DNA of 64,000 bases from Mucilaginibacter sp. OK268 (GCF_900103125.1 NZ_FNJV01000010.1:124001-188000); one strand, 5' to 3'. Shown: positions 45,235 to 55,577, numbered from the stretch's first letter. Notes: generated by a model from the sequence alone, not told the origin. Made by a program: numbers and translations.

Positions 45235-46558
45235 AACTTTTCACAATTACCGATGGTTTTATTTTGTTCCTGTCGATCAGTACCGACACTATACCGATCA
45301 CCTCATTTACATATTTTCGCACCCCGCCGCCACCCGCCGGCCCATTGGTATAAAGCGCTTCCACTTCTTCACCTATAATCGCAGCCTGATCAGCAGTGGC
45401 CGCCTTTCCGGCTACGCGCAAACGTACTTCATAAGGCTGACAGTCATTTGCAAGCGAAGAAGGATGAACCGATGTATGGCCGATATAGTCGGTCCTTAAA
45501 TCAGGAAATTGGTTTTTTAATCGTTGCTGAATAATTTCACCTGCTAAATGCGCCCTTTCCCGTGCGCCTGCGCCTGCATAAGTGATCTCCCCTTCGCCGG
45601 TAAAGCCTGCCTTGTACCCAATGCTGACTTTCAAGGTGGATGGCTTTTTATTGCCGCTGCCGCCAGTTACCTTAATACGATTTTCTCCATCCTGTTTCAA
45701 GTATACCGTGGTGAAATCTGCTGATACATCGGGCGTCAGGTATTGATAAGGATCTGTTACCTCATACAACAGCTGTTCTTTTGCAGTTGCTAAGGTTATA
45801 TTGCCTCCCGTCTCATCAACTTTGCTTATAGTTGCACTTCCGTCCGGCCAAACATCTGCAAAAGGATGGCCCAATGTGCTCATATTCTCGATTGGCTTTT
45901 TAACCGGATCGGCAAAATAACCACCTGTTATTTGCCCCGCGCATTCCATCAGGTGTCCGATCACTGTTCCTTTAGCAATAATATCCACATCATCCAAAGA
46001 CCAGCCAAACTCATGTACCAGTGGCGCGACAAATAAGGACGGATCGGCGACACGCCCGGTTATGATAATATCGGCGCCCGTTGCCAGCGCCGGTAAAATA
46101 GCATCCGCACCTAAATAGGCATTGGCTGAAATGACTTGTCCTGACCGGGAAATAGGATTGTCTGTTTCCATAGCGATCTCATCGCCGCTGATAGATTTCA
46201 AAACATCATCGCCGGTAATTGCCGCTACTTTGATGGAGATACCTTGTCTTTTTGCTATTTCAATAATTTTATCCGCTGCCGCGACCGGGTTTGCCGCCCC
46301 CATATTGGTGATGAGGCGGATTTTATTTTTTTTGAGCAAGGGTAACAGCAACGCTATGCGTCGCTCCAGCAGCGGATCATACCCTTGTGCCGGGTCTGTC
46401 GCTTTTCTTTTTTGAGCTAACGCGATGGTACGCTCGGCCAGGCACTCCAGGACCAGGTAATCCAAATCACCCTTTTCGGCTAAGATCACAGCAGGTTCGA
46501 GCCGGTCTCCCGAAAAACCTGCACCACAACCAATACGGACTTTATCTCTCTGTTTCAT
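45224..46558 (-). CDS. Acyclic terpene utilization AtuA family protein (DUF1446)
   Basis: 444 residues. It starts with VRIGCGAGFSGDRLEPAVIL, the usual DUF1446 opening, and continues with DYLVLECLAERTIALAQ, ITNMGAANPVAAADKI, DIIITGRVADPSLFVAPL and CAGQITGGYFAD. AtuA-type proteins are linked to acyclic terpene, hydroxy-acid or acyl-CoA catabolism; the substrate here is unclear. It follows the CitMHS transporter with no gap and overlaps the small AtuA-related gene, so all three share a transcript. Confidence 0.85.
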   Translation of the reverse strand: MKQRDKVRIGCGAGFSGDRLEPAVILAEKGDLDYLVLECLAERTIALAQKRKATDPAQGYDPLLERRIALLLPLLKKNKIRLITNMGAANPVAAADKIIEIAKRQGISIKVAAITGDDVLKSISGDEIAMETDNPISRSGQVISANAYLGADAILPALATGADIIITGRVADPSLFVAPLVHEFGWSLDDVDIIAKGTVIGHLMECAGQITGGYFADPVKKPIENMSTLGHPFADVWPDGSATISKVDETGGNITLATAKEQLLYEVTDPYQYLTPDVSADFTTVYLKQDGENRIKVTGGSGNKKPSTLKVSIGYKAGFTGEGEITYAGAGARERAHLAGEIIQQRLKNQFPDLRTDYIGHTSVHPSSLANDCQPYEVRLRVAGKAATADQAAIIGEEVEALYTNGPAGGGGVRKYVNEVIGIVSVLIDRNKIKPSVIVKSYGH

Positions 46559-47854
46559 TTATATGCTTATCGCCCCAAATGCTATTGCTATTATGGTCAT
46601 AATTATAGTGGTACCGAAAGCCCATTTAAAAGTGAATTTCTGGTGATCGGCTAATTCCACTTCCGACAATCCTACCAAAACAAATGTTGAGGCAGTCAAT
46701 GGACTTAACGGGAAACCTGTTGTCATCTGCCCTAAAATTGCTGCCCGACCTATTTCTATGGAATTTATGCCATAATGGGTAGCCGCGGTTTTTAAAACCG
46801 GGATTACGCCAAAATAATAGGCATCAGGGGTAAAAACCAAACTCAATGGCATACTGGTGACGCCGACCAATGCCGGCAAATAACCTGCATGCTCTTTGGG
46901 AATGATGGAAACCATTGATAATGCCATAGCGTCGATCATTTTGGTTCCGGTGAGTATACCGGAAAATACCCCGGCTGCAAAAACGATGATAGAAACCGAA
47001 AACACGTTGGCTGCATGTGCCTGTATCCTTTTTCTTTGTTCGGCCTGCGAGGGATAGTTAACCAGTATCGCTACGGCAAAACCGATAATGAATAAAGCCG
47101 ATGGCGGCGCCAGCGACAAAATAAGCGCCGCGATCAAAACGATGGTCAGAACCGCATTGAACCAGAATAATGCGGGCCGGCGGCTTTCTTTTTGTTCGTC
47201 AGAAAGTTCCTGGTGGTGATCGTAATCCAGCTGAACAACGCCTAAACGCTTACGCTCTTTTTTGCCAAGCCAGAATGCCACAAATAACACCCAAAGAATC
47301 CCTCCGATCATGGACGGGAGAATCGGAATGATCAAATGCGCAGGGTCAGTTTTCATCACATTTAAAGCTCTGGCTACAGTGCCCGACCAGGGCACCAAAT
47401 GCATAACGCCCACGCTGAGCGCGACGATGCAGGGGAGTATCAGCTTCTTCATGCCCAACTTTTTGTAAATAGGGAATAAAGCAGTGATGGTGATCATAAA
47501 AGTGGCCGTACCGTCTCCATCCAGGTGAACCAGCATGGCCAAAATGGCGGTTCCCAGGGTAATTTTCAACGGATCGCCTTTGGCAAGGTTAATAATGCCC
47601 CTGATCACCGGGTCAAATAATCCTGTATCGATCATCAGGCTAAAGTATAATACGGCAAAGATCAACAGGATGCCTGTGGGTGCTACTTGTTTGATCCCGC
47701 CCAGTACCATTTCGCCTATCTCTTTCGCCCCAAAACCACCGATCAATGCAAATAAAACCGGTACCAGGATTAAAGAAAGCAATACCGACAGGCGCTTGGT
47801 AAGGATCAACCCTAAAAAGACACAGATGGTTAAAAAGCCGAGGATGGATAGCAT
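46559..47854 (-). CDS. CitMHS-family citrate/carboxylate transporter
   Basis: 431 residues with ~11-12 membrane spans (for example LGFLTICVFLGLILTKRLSV, GILLIFAVLYFSLMI, LFIIGFAVAILVNY). The pattern LDGDGTATFMITITALFPIY and MTTGFPLSPLTASTFVLVGL are CitMHS signatures. The family moves metal-citrate or related carboxylates with protons. Its place between two esterases and AtuA suggests import of an organic acid freed by the esterases. It ends one base before the AtuA start. Confidence 0.9.
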   Translation of the reverse strand: MLSILGFLTICVFLGLILTKRLSVLLSLILVPVLFALIGGFGAKEIGEMVLGGIKQVAPTGILLIFAVLYFSLMIDTGLFDPVIRGIINLAKGDPLKITLGTAILAMLVHLDGDGTATFMITITALFPIYKKLGMKKLILPCIVALSVGVMHLVPWSGTVARALNVMKTDPAHLIIPILPSMIGGILWVLFVAFWLGKKERKRLGVVQLDYDHHQELSDEQKESRRPALFWFNAVLTIVLIAALILSLAPPSALFIIGFAVAILVNYPSQAEQRKRIQAHAANVFSVSIIVFAAGVFSGILTGTKMIDAMALSMVSIIPKEHAGYLPALVGVTSMPLSLVFTPDAYYFGVIPVLKTAATHYGINSIEIGRAAILGQMTTGFPLSPLTASTFVLVGLSEVELADHQKFTFKWAFGTTIIMTIIAIAFGAISI

Positions 47855-47857
47855 GGA

Positions 47858-48721
47858 TTAGAGCATTACGCCATTGGCCTTTAAACGTTTACTAAAATAC
47901 AAAACCTGGTAAGGCAAGGCATCCTGCCAGAATTCCCAGGTATGGCCGCCCGGCCGTTCTGTATAATCATGCAGGGTATGGTTATATACCAGGCGCCGGT
48001 GCAATTCGCGGTTGGGTTCAAGCAGAAAATCCTCTACCCCGATATCCATTACGATGGGCAATCCGTTTTTTCTGATTTGATCAGCCATATTTACCACAGA
48101 ATAAGGCAGGTAACTATCCGGCGTCATCGGCCCCATTATTTTATCCAGAAACTTGGTAAGCCCTTTAAACCGTTCCGGGGTCAGGTTCCAGGTGGTCATA
48201 TTCGGGTCGAGCGCCCCGCTCATGCTCCCGGCCGCCGCAAATAATTCGGGATGGCGGGTAGAAAGGTAAAGCGAGCCATACCCGCCCATCGACAAGCCCG
48301 TGATCACCCGGCCTTTTTTGTCTTTGACCGTGTGGTATTTGCTGTCGATAAAAGGAACGACCTCTTTGATAATATAAGTTTCAAATTTGCTGTTTGGATC
48401 AACCGGGCTATCAATGTAATAGCTGAATATTTCTCCTTCCGGCATTACAATAATCATATTGTATTGGTCGGCCAGGTTACGCACCAGCATTTTATCAGGC
48501 GTTTTCAGCAGCCAGTCGTTGAAGTGCCCAAAGCCGCCATGCAGCAGGTAAAGTACGGGGAAGTCCTTTTTGCTTTTGTTATAGCTATCTGGTAATGCGA
48601 TGGCCGCTTTGTAAGTTTTATTCATGGCCGCGCTCGGTATTTCAAGGGTATCCACCTTTGAAGCATAGCATAAGGGGCTGCAAAGCATGGCGAGCGCAAA
48701 AACATAGCAGAGTCTTCTCAT
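47858..48721 (-). CDS. Secreted esterase (alpha/beta hydrolase, esterase-D-like)
   Basis: 287 residues with a signal peptide (RRLCYVFALAMLCSPLCYA). Features: LYLLHGGFGHFNDWL (oxyanion region), nucleophile Ser in GLSMGGYGSL, and a C-terminal His in RPGGHTWEFWQ. It resembles carbohydrate esterase family 1 / tributyrin esterases. It ends 3 bp before the CitMHS start. It probably frees acyl or aryl groups from sugars in the periplasm. Confidence 0.9.
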   Translation of the reverse strand: MRRLCYVFALAMLCSPLCYASKVDTLEIPSAAMNKTYKAAIALPDSYNKSKKDFPVLYLLHGGFGHFNDWLLKTPDKMLVRNLADQYNMIIVMPEGEIFSYYIDSPVDPNSKFETYIIKEVVPFIDSKYHTVKDKKGRVITGLSMGGYGSLYLSTRHPELFAAAGSMSGALDPNMTTWNLTPERFKGLTKFLDKIMGPMTPDSYLPYSVVNMADQIRKNGLPIVMDIGVEDFLLEPNRELHRRLVYNHTLHDYTERPGGHTWEFWQDALPYQVLYFSKRLKANGVML

Positions 48722-48733
48722 CGTTGATAATTT

Positions 48734-50356
48734 TTATTGTTTTTTTGGAGCGTTGACTATTTTAAGCAGTTCGGCATCCGGGTGATCACGCATTTCACAT
48801 TTGTTATCCAGGATCATCGTCGCGCCATTTGCAGACGTATAGGCGGGCCATTTTGGCAAACCTGGCGTATTGGGATTACCGCTGCGGGCAAAACTGATCC
48901 AGGCACTGCTTATTTTCGAGGCAAGTGCATAGGCATCCTTGCCGCCACCGGTCATTTCCTCGCAGCGCCCGATATTATCGAACTGGAAAGCGATATCCAT
49001 ACAATGCATAGCCTTGTATCTACCATCGTTTACGGGGGATTGCCAGGTAAAAAGATACATATAAACCGGCGCCGCACCGCTTAACCCGGATTTTTGATCG
49101 GCTTGTTTGATGGCTAATGAGCGAAAACCGAATTCGATATCATTGTATTCAAACGGCTTGCTAGTATTTGGGTAAGCTTGTTTCACCGCTGCCATATAAG
49201 CGTCGGTCTGGTCGCCATATTTTTTCTGTAAAATAACTTTCAGATCTTCTATGGTCTGGCCCTTCGGGGTCGGCGCGAAAGCTGCAAACTCATTTTTAGT
49301 GGTACCCACCAGTAGCGGTATATTTTTTGAAAGGTCCACGGCGGCCTGATCGGTCGGCTGATTAGGGAACATATCGCCATCCAATACCGCGTTCCAGCCG
49401 ACGTTTGCCGGTTTTCCTTCTTTTCTCAACGCTGTTCCTACTTTTCTTAGCGCCCTGTTACCGGCGACATTCAATTGATCATAGGGTATTTTTTGCAGGG
49501 AGTCGACCTGGGAAGCCTGCAAATGTAATTCATCCAGCAAAGCAGCTGCAACGCGCTGTGAAATGGATTTTTCAGTAAAAGAAGTGATATAACTGCCGCT
49601 TTCTACGATCGCTTTGTGAAATAGGCCTTTCGCCTTGGCTGTATTCATCATACAGGTTACCTTTCCGCCGCCGCCCGACTGCCCGAATATAGTGACGTTA
49701 TCCGGGTCGCCGCCAAATTGCGCGATGTTGTCTTTTACCCATTGCAAGGCCGCAACAATATCAGCCAGACCGGCATTCCCTGAGTTTTTATATTTATCCC
49801 CATAAGCAGAGAGGTCGAGGAAACCCAGGACATTCAACCGGTGATTTACTGAAACAAGTACAACGTCTCCTTTCTTAGCCAGGTTCTCCCCGTCATAGGA
49901 TGGCAGTTCAATAGATGAGCCGGCCGTAAAGCCGCCGCCATGCAACCACACCATCACCGGGCGTTTCTTCCCGTCATTTAATTTCTGCGTCCATACGTTC
50001 AATGTCTGACAATGCTCATTGGAATAACCCAAATCGTGGTTAAAAGCAAATTCAAACGCATCGTTCACTGTCGTAGTCGGATCGGTGGGGCAAACCGGCC
50101 CATAGGTCATCGAGCTCCGCTCGTCATTCCAGGCTTTGGGTTTGCGTGGTGCGGTAAACCGGTCAGCTTCCGCATAGGGGATTCCTTTAAAGGTGAAAAT
50201 TCCATTATGAACATAGCCCCTGACTTTTCCGTTATCAGTAGAAGTGACCGCAATACCTTCACCTGCTTTTATAGGATCGTTACTTTGGCAAAGGGCCGTT
50301 AAATTTAAAAAGCAGATGGCTGTCATTAACAACAACAGTGTAGTTTTTCTTTTCAT
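48734..50356 (-). CDS. Type-B carboxylesterase
   Basis: 540 residues from the Met at 50356, chosen because it begins a clean signal peptide (MKRKTTLLLLMTAICFLNLT); a longer frame adds 9 residues to 50383. Carboxylesterase features: GIPYAEADRF, VMVWLHGGGFTAGSS (oxyanion hole), nucleophile Ser in FGQSGGGGK, Glu in TTKNEF, and His near KAMHCMDIAFQF. It is secreted or periplasmic. It is the first gene of the esterase/esterase/CitMHS/AtuA operon, 12 bp upstream of the second esterase. Confidence 0.93.
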   Translation of the reverse strand: MKRKTTLLLLMTAICFLNLTALCQSNDPIKAGEGIAVTSTDNGKVRGYVHNGIFTFKGIPYAEADRFTAPRKPKAWNDERSSMTYGPVCPTDPTTTVNDAFEFAFNHDLGYSNEHCQTLNVWTQKLNDGKKRPVMVWLHGGGFTAGSSIELPSYDGENLAKKGDVVLVSVNHRLNVLGFLDLSAYGDKYKNSGNAGLADIVAALQWVKDNIAQFGGDPDNVTIFGQSGGGGKVTCMMNTAKAKGLFHKAIVESGSYITSFTEKSISQRVAAALLDELHLQASQVDSLQKIPYDQLNVAGNRALRKVGTALRKEGKPANVGWNAVLDGDMFPNQPTDQAAVDLSKNIPLLVGTTKNEFAAFAPTPKGQTIEDLKVILQKKYGDQTDAYMAAVKQAYPNTSKPFEYNDIEFGFRSLAIKQADQKSGLSGAAPVYMYLFTWQSPVNDGRYKAMHCMDIAFQFDNIGRCEEMTGGGKDAYALASKISSAWISFARSGNPNTPGLPKWPAYTSANGATMILDNKCEMRDHPDAELLKIVNAPKKQ

Positions 50357-50502
50357 AATAATTGGTTTTATCAGGAATGACAAATCTATATTTATACCTT
50401 CAATTCCATCTTTTTTAAAATTGCTGAATTGTATATAAATTTATTGCTTGATTTCCGAAACGTTTCCGAAACCGGGAGCAAACCTGAAATGCTAAAAATC
50501 AT

Positions 50503-51711
50503 ATGACGCTCAAAACGGGAAAGGACGAAATTGTATACCTGCTGACAAAGGTAGTGCTGAAATACGAGGCAGCAACCGGCCAGGGTATTAAACGAAATAC
50601 GAACAGAAAGAATTATGAAGACCTGGCGCGCATGTTAAGCGAGATCAGTAACAGCCTTCCCAATACCAGTGAAACCCTTTTCCATAATTATTACCCACCG
50701 GGTGAAAACAATGCGTCTGCCGTTTACCCATTCCGCAAATATGACATAACCGGCGGTCAGCTAAAAGATGCTATTAATGGGATCGTGTCGAACCCGCGCC
50801 CATTTTTGGTTGATGCTTGTTACATTTATTTATATGGACAGGGTAGAAAGGGTTTTGCACAAAAACCAGTTGATGCAGGGTTAGTGGATGAGCCGGCAAC
50901 TGTTGAAGTGCCAATCGTTGATGTGCTTCCTATAAAGAGCAGTATATTATCGCTGTCCAAAAAGATCAAAACATATCGGGCAATTGTAATCCTGCTTTGT
51001 TTTATTTTATTAGTTGGAGGGATTCTTTGGGCTGAAGAAAATTCAAAGGAAAAAAAACTCTTCCGTGATTTAAGCATTTTGCCCTACCGGCCCTCAAGCG
51101 CCGAGATCGACAGCCTGGAGGGAATCTGGCTGTGCTATACCGGATCGCCGCAGGCCCGGACCTATGATGCCGGGCGATTCCATAAAATTGTTTCTAATAT
51201 CATGGATGTGAAATACCAGGATGGTTACTTCAAATTCATCCGTTACGGGTCTAATTTCGAACATGCGGGCTATATGCAGTTTGAGGCAGCCTGGCTGGTT
51301 TCCATTCACTCACATGTCGTTAACGACCGGGATAGCATCGAGTCGCCTAAACTATCATTGATGCGTTTGGATGAAGGCAGGCCTTATGTGGATGTCATAT
51401 CCGCTTCCTGGAACTTTGACCAGGGAAAAAAAAACAGGATCATCGGCATACGGGAGCTTTTCATCAAACAAGGCAAAAGGGGACGGATAGAGGAGATTAT
51501 AAATACGCCGCAAAACGCAGCTTGTAGTTGTAAAATAATTAAATGGCAATCACCCGGCAATGCAATTCGTTTTTTTTATTTGAAAAATGAACTGCTGGAT
51601 ACGATTGGCGATAAAAGATTGAAACAAACACTCGATGAGAAAAGTATTTTACTTTCTCGGCCCGGTGATACATCCTTATTGCTGCCTAAACATTTTACAA
51701 ATACGCATTGA
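50503..51711 (+). CDS. Hypothetical single-span membrane protein
   Basis: 402 residues, not recognised. Residues 1-~155 are cytoplasmic and helical (KDEIVYLLTKVVLKYEAATG, DLARMLSEISNSLPNT). One membrane span lies at ~165-185 (AIVILLCFILLVGGILWAEE), followed by a ~215-residue beta-rich outside domain with WLCYTGSPQ and GYMQFEAAWLV. It has no catalytic motif. It stands alone, divergent from the carboxylesterase operon, and an A/T-rich stretch with a terminator follows. Confidence 0.7.
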   Translation: MTLKTGKDEIVYLLTKVVLKYEAATGQGIKRNTNRKNYEDLARMLSEISNSLPNTSETLFHNYYPPGENNASAVYPFRKYDITGGQLKDAINGIVSNPRPFLVDACYIYLYGQGRKGFAQKPVDAGLVDEPATVEVPIVDVLPIKSSILSLSKKIKTYRAIVILLCFILLVGGILWAEENSKEKKLFRDLSILPYRPSSAEIDSLEGIWLCYTGSPQARTYDAGRFHKIVSNIMDVKYQDGYFKFIRYGSNFEHAGYMQFEAAWLVSIHSHVVNDRDSIESPKLSLMRLDEGRPYVDVISASWNFDQGKKNRIIGIRELFIKQGKRGRIEEIINTPQNAACSCKIIKWQSPGNAIRFFYLKNELLDTIGDKRLKQTLDEKSILLSRPGDTSLLLPKHFTNTH

Positions 51712-52133
51712 GGTATTATTTGAATTATAAATGTCTTGGATGCTGATCTGTAATAACGAGGCAATCTCGAGTCAGTTAATTTTTTCTTACCGCTAGGTTG
51801 AAAAGCTTCCTGAGGCTGGGCTCGAACCACAAAAAATAGATAATCTACATTTTAAAATTTCAGGCACGTGAAATCTTGTTTTCATCTTCCAAAATCGGCC
51901 CAACAGCCTCTAAAAACTCCATTAAGTGTTCAAAGAATTCCCCTACGGGCTACAAAGCCGCTTTGCGAAAGTAAAGCGGCTTTTTGTTTGGTATACTTAT
52001 TCGTAACAAAACAACAAACCGGCGAAACCAATGGCCCCTACCCACCCCAAAACCGAACGCCCTATGTTAGCTTCCGTTGCAGCAAAACATATTTATCATC
52101 GCATAATTTTGTATATATCAATATGTTGTAAAT
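51712..52133. other. Intergenic stretch with integration-scar-like words and a terminator
   Basis: No gene is supported. GTTCGAGCCC on the minus strand (51818-51827) resembles a T-arm end. CCCCTACGGGCTAC (51940-51953) recurs here as at 34285 and is directly followed by a hairpin. The last ~100 bp before 52134 are A/T-rich and hold the promoter for the next gene. Confidence 0.4.
51954..51985 (+). terminator. Hairpin terminator
   Basis: AAAGCCGCTTT (51954-51964) and AAAGCGGCTTT (51973-51983) with loop GCGAAAGT, followed by a T-run. The preceding GGCTAC and the stem recur at 55816-55859. Confidence 0.7.
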
Positions 52134-55100
52134 TTGGAACAGCCTTTGGGCTATTTGAATTACTTGAATCCTGATATATTCCATATTAACCTGTACCATG
52201 TGGTCGCCATGGCAACCCTGTTTTCGGGGTTTACACTTGCGCTACTTTTAGCATTCGCAAAAAGGGAAGGCCAAACAGCCAACCTGTTTTTAAGTGCCGC
52301 TTTAGCTGTAATTGTACTGAAGACTGGCGGGCTTTCGCCGATTTTTTTACCAGCTCTAGGGCCGCTGTTGTATTTTTATGTGCGGCTGATGACGTCACCA
52401 AATCTACAATTTGCCCGAAAGGATATTCTGCATTTTTGCCCTTTGCTGGTTACGTATTGGATGCCGGGCTGGCTGGTGCTAATTTCGGTTGTCATTTATT
52501 TATACCTGTCACACCGGTTGATACAGCGTTTTTATAACCGCTTGCAACCGGTGCTAATGGATAGGCCGCGCTTTGCTTTCCGCCGGTTGGATAAGGCCCT
52601 GCATTTGCTCGCCTTGCTTTGCATGTTATGGCTGTTTAATGATGTCTTGAGCTTTACCGTTGCTTTTGTGCTTATTGGCGTGGCCGCCGAAGTGATGCTA
52701 AAATCGGATAGCAGCACACAACTGACCACGCCGATAACAGATAAATATGATGCAAAGGAAAAAAGCCGCAGGCTAAAGGAAGCCGTAGCCGCAAATCGTC
52801 TTTACGAGGATGCCGAACTGACATTGACCTCCCTGGCAGTAAAGCTGAATATCCATCCGCACGATTTATCGCGGATTATTAATGTGGGGATGGAGAAAAA
52901 CTTCAGCGACTTTATTAATGAGTTCAGGGTTCGTGAAACTGCCCGGAAGATGCGAGACCCGGCCCACAACCGGCTCACACTGCTGGGGATCGCCTACGAG
53001 TCGGGGTTTAATTCCCAAAGAACTTTCAACCGCGTTTTCAAAGAGATGACCGGCAAAACCCCGGTGGAATACAAGAACGGCCTGAAAAAAGAGTTGCCAA
53101 ATGATAAGTTGGCCATCCCATCACACTTGCCGTCGGTAATATTGCGTTCAGGAAGCCCTCCAAGTTGGGCTCCTGTAAAATTAAATCGCAATTATATGTT
53201 TAAAAATTATTTCAAAATTGCCTGGCGCAACTTTATTAAGAATAAGGTATTGTCGTTCATTAATATAGGTGGCCTTGCAGTGGGCATGGCAGTGGTAATG
53301 CTGATCAGTTTGTGGATTTTGGATGAAGTATCATTTGATAAGTATCACGATAATTATCACCATATAGCCGAGGTGGCGCAAAATGTGACCAACAATGGCG
53401 AAGTGAAAACCTCGTTCCAGGTGCCATATCCCCTGGCAGCCGCGTTGCGCAAAAACTATGGCAGCGATTTTAAGTCTGTAGCAATGTCGACGCTCCCGAG
53501 AGATTATATACTGGGGGTAAGCGACAAAAAACTGACTGAACAAGGGGCCTTTATGGAATCCGGCGGTCCGGACCTGTTCACACTAAATATGCTCCGGGGC
53601 AGGCGCGATGCCATAAAGGACCCAACATCAGTGCTCATATCGGCGTCGACAGCTAAGGCGCTTTTCGGGAATGAGGACCCGATGGGAAAAATATTGAAGC
53701 TGAACAACCTGGAGAACCTGAAAGTAGCCGGCGTTTATGCAGATCTGCCCGAAAATACTACACTTGCCGGTCTGGCTTTTATTGGTTGCTGGGACCGTTA
53801 TTATACAGATTATAGACTGAGCGAAATGCGCGAGCCATGGGGGCCAGGCAAAGTTAATTTATATGTTCAATTGGCTGACAATGCCGACATCGGGGAAGTG
53901 TCTTTAAAAATCAAGGATGAACAACTGCGGCATTTAAAACCGGTTTCAGCTAAAGCGAAACCGGCGCTGTTCCTGCAGCCAATGAGTAAATGGCATTTGT
54001 ACAGTGCGTTTAAGGACGGAAAAAATATCGGTGGCAAAATACAATTTTTGTGGCTTTTTGGTATTGTAGGTGCGTTTGTACTGCTGCTGGCCTGTATTAA
54101 CTTCATGAACTTAAGTACAGCCAGGTCTGAGAAACGCGCGCGCGAAGTAGGTATTCGTAAGGCAATAGGTTCATCCCGCAGCCAATTGATACACCAGTTT
54201 TACACTGAATCGTTACTTTGTGTATCGCTGGCATTTTTGGCCTCCATACTATTGGTCGTGTTAAGTGTTCCAGCATTCGATCAGCTGACTGGTAAACAAA
54301 TCGTCATTCCCTGGAACAACCCGGCGTTTTGGCTCGCCGGAATTGGTCTAAGCTTTATCACTGCTATTATCACCGGCAGTTACCCGGCACTCTACTTGTC
54401 GTCATTTAAGCCTGTGAAGGTATTGAAGGGGGTGTTCCGGGTCGGGCGGCTCGCTTCGGTCCCGCGTAAAGTACTGGTAGTACTTCAGTTTACTGTTTCC
54501 ATTGTGCTGATCATCGGTACCATTGTAGTTATCCGACAGATACTTTTTGCCAAGGACCGCCCTATAGGCTATAGCCAGGACAGATTGGTTGCTATTCCCA
54601 TCCGAACTATTGAACTCCACCAACATTTTGATGTGATAAAACAGGCCCTTGCGAGCAATGGCACAATTACGGAAATGGCCGAAGCAGACGCTCCACCTAA
54701 CAAAGTTGCTGGGACTACCGGCGGCGTGGGATGGCCTGGACAAGACCCTAGCCTGGATGCCAGTTTCAGTCAGGACGATATTTCATACGATTATGGAAAA
54801 ACCATTGGCTGGGAATTTAGCGCTGGCCGTGATTTCTCACGGACATTCCCTTCCGATTCATCAGCGGTGATCATCAACCAGGCAGCAGCTGATTTTATGT
54901 CCATGAAAAAACCGACAGAAAACTACATAACCTTTTATGGCAAACGGTTTAAGATCATAGGCGTAACTAAAGACATAATTAACCGTTCGCCTTACGGACA
55001 GGTGCCACCTATGGTTGATTTTTTAGCGAAATGGGCGGGAGGCTGTTTACTGCTAAAGATAAGTCCGAAAATGAGCGCCGGTAAAGCTATTAGCAACATC

Positions 55101-55577
55101 GCTTCTGTTTTAAAAACCTATAATCCTGAACAGCTATTTGAGTATCACTTCGTTGACCAGGAATATGCTAAAGAATTCGGTGATGAGGAACGCCTCGGTA
55201 AGCTGGCTACTGTTTTCGCTGGGCTGGCAATATTTATCAGCTGTCTCGGTCTGTTTGGCATGGCATCATTCGTGGCCGAACAGCGTATTAAAGAAATAGG
55301 TATACGCAAGGTACTTGGCGCTTCCGTATTCACTTTGTGGCAATTGCTATCGAAAGACTTTGCCATACTGGTGTTTTTGTCAATAATAATAGCCTCGCCT
55401 GTAGCGTATTATTTTATGCACAACTGGCTGCGTAACTATCAGTATCGCACCGATGTCACGTGGTGGATATTTGTTGTTACAGCTATTGGCGCTATACTCA
55501 TCACATTAATAACGGTAAGCTTCCAGTCCATAAAAGCCGCATTGGCAAACCCGATAAAAAGTTTGAAGACAGAATAG
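52134..55577 (+). CDS. Fusion of a membrane AraC-type regulator and an FtsX/MacB-type ABC permease
   Basis: 1147 residues. Residues ~15-200 contain four to five membrane spans. Residues ~205-317 hold an AraC-type double helix-turn-helix (LTLTSLAVKLNIHPHDLSRI, LGIAYESGFNSQRTFNRVFK). Residues ~355-1147 are a complete MacB/FtsX permease starting MFKNYFKIAWRNFIKNKVLS, with periplasmic core, EVGIRKAIGSSRSQLIHQFY and a second EIGIRKVLGASVFTLWQLLS FtsX unit. The start is uncertain: TTG at 52134 is the only early option in frame; the next ATG is at 52209, inside the first span. The joining linker is ~37 residues. No ATPase gene is adjacent. Confidence 0.82.
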   Translation: MEQPLGYLNYLNPDIFHINLYHVVAMATLFSGFTLALLLAFAKREGQTANLFLSAALAVIVLKTGGLSPIFLPALGPLLYFYVRLMTSPNLQFARKDILHFCPLLVTYWMPGWLVLISVVIYLYLSHRLIQRFYNRLQPVLMDRPRFAFRRLDKALHLLALLCMLWLFNDVLSFTVAFVLIGVAAEVMLKSDSSTQLTTPITDKYDAKEKSRRLKEAVAANRLYEDAELTLTSLAVKLNIHPHDLSRIINVGMEKNFSDFINEFRVRETARKMRDPAHNRLTLLGIAYESGFNSQRTFNRVFKEMTGKTPVEYKNGLKKELPNDKLAIPSHLPSVILRSGSPPSWAPVKLNRNYMFKNYFKIAWRNFIKNKVLSFINIGGLAVGMAVVMLISLWILDEVSFDKYHDNYHHIAEVAQNVTNNGEVKTSFQVPYPLAAALRKNYGSDFKSVAMSTLPRDYILGVSDKKLTEQGAFMESGGPDLFTLNMLRGRRDAIKDPTSVLISASTAKALFGNEDPMGKILKLNNLENLKVAGVYADLPENTTLAGLAFIGCWDRYYTDYRLSEMREPWGPGKVNLYVQLADNADIGEVSLKIKDEQLRHLKPVSAKAKPALFLQPMSKWHLYSAFKDGKNIGGKIQFLWLFGIVGAFVLLLACINFMNLSTARSEKRAREVGIRKAIGSSRSQLIHQFYTESLLCVSLAFLASILLVVLSVPAFDQLTGKQIVIPWNNPAFWLAGIGLSFITAIITGSYPALYLSSFKPVKVLKGVFRVGRLASVPRKVLVVLQFTVSIVLIIGTIVVIRQILFAKDRPIGYSQDRLVAIPIRTIELHQHFDVIKQALASNGTITEMAEADAPPNKVAGTTGGVGWPGQDPSLDASFSQDDISYDYGKTIGWEFSAGRDFSRTFPSDSSAVIINQAAADFMSMKKPTENYITFYGKRFKIIGVTKDIINRSPYGQVPPMVDFLAKWAGGCLLLKISPKMSAGKAISNIASVLKTYNPEQLFEYHFVDQEYAKEFGDEERLGKLATVFAGLAIFISCLGLFGMASFVAEQRIKEIGIRKVLGASVFTLWQLLSKDFAILVFLSIIIASPVAYYFMHNWLRNYQYRTDVTWWIFVVTAIGAILITLITVSFQSIKAALANPIKSLKTE

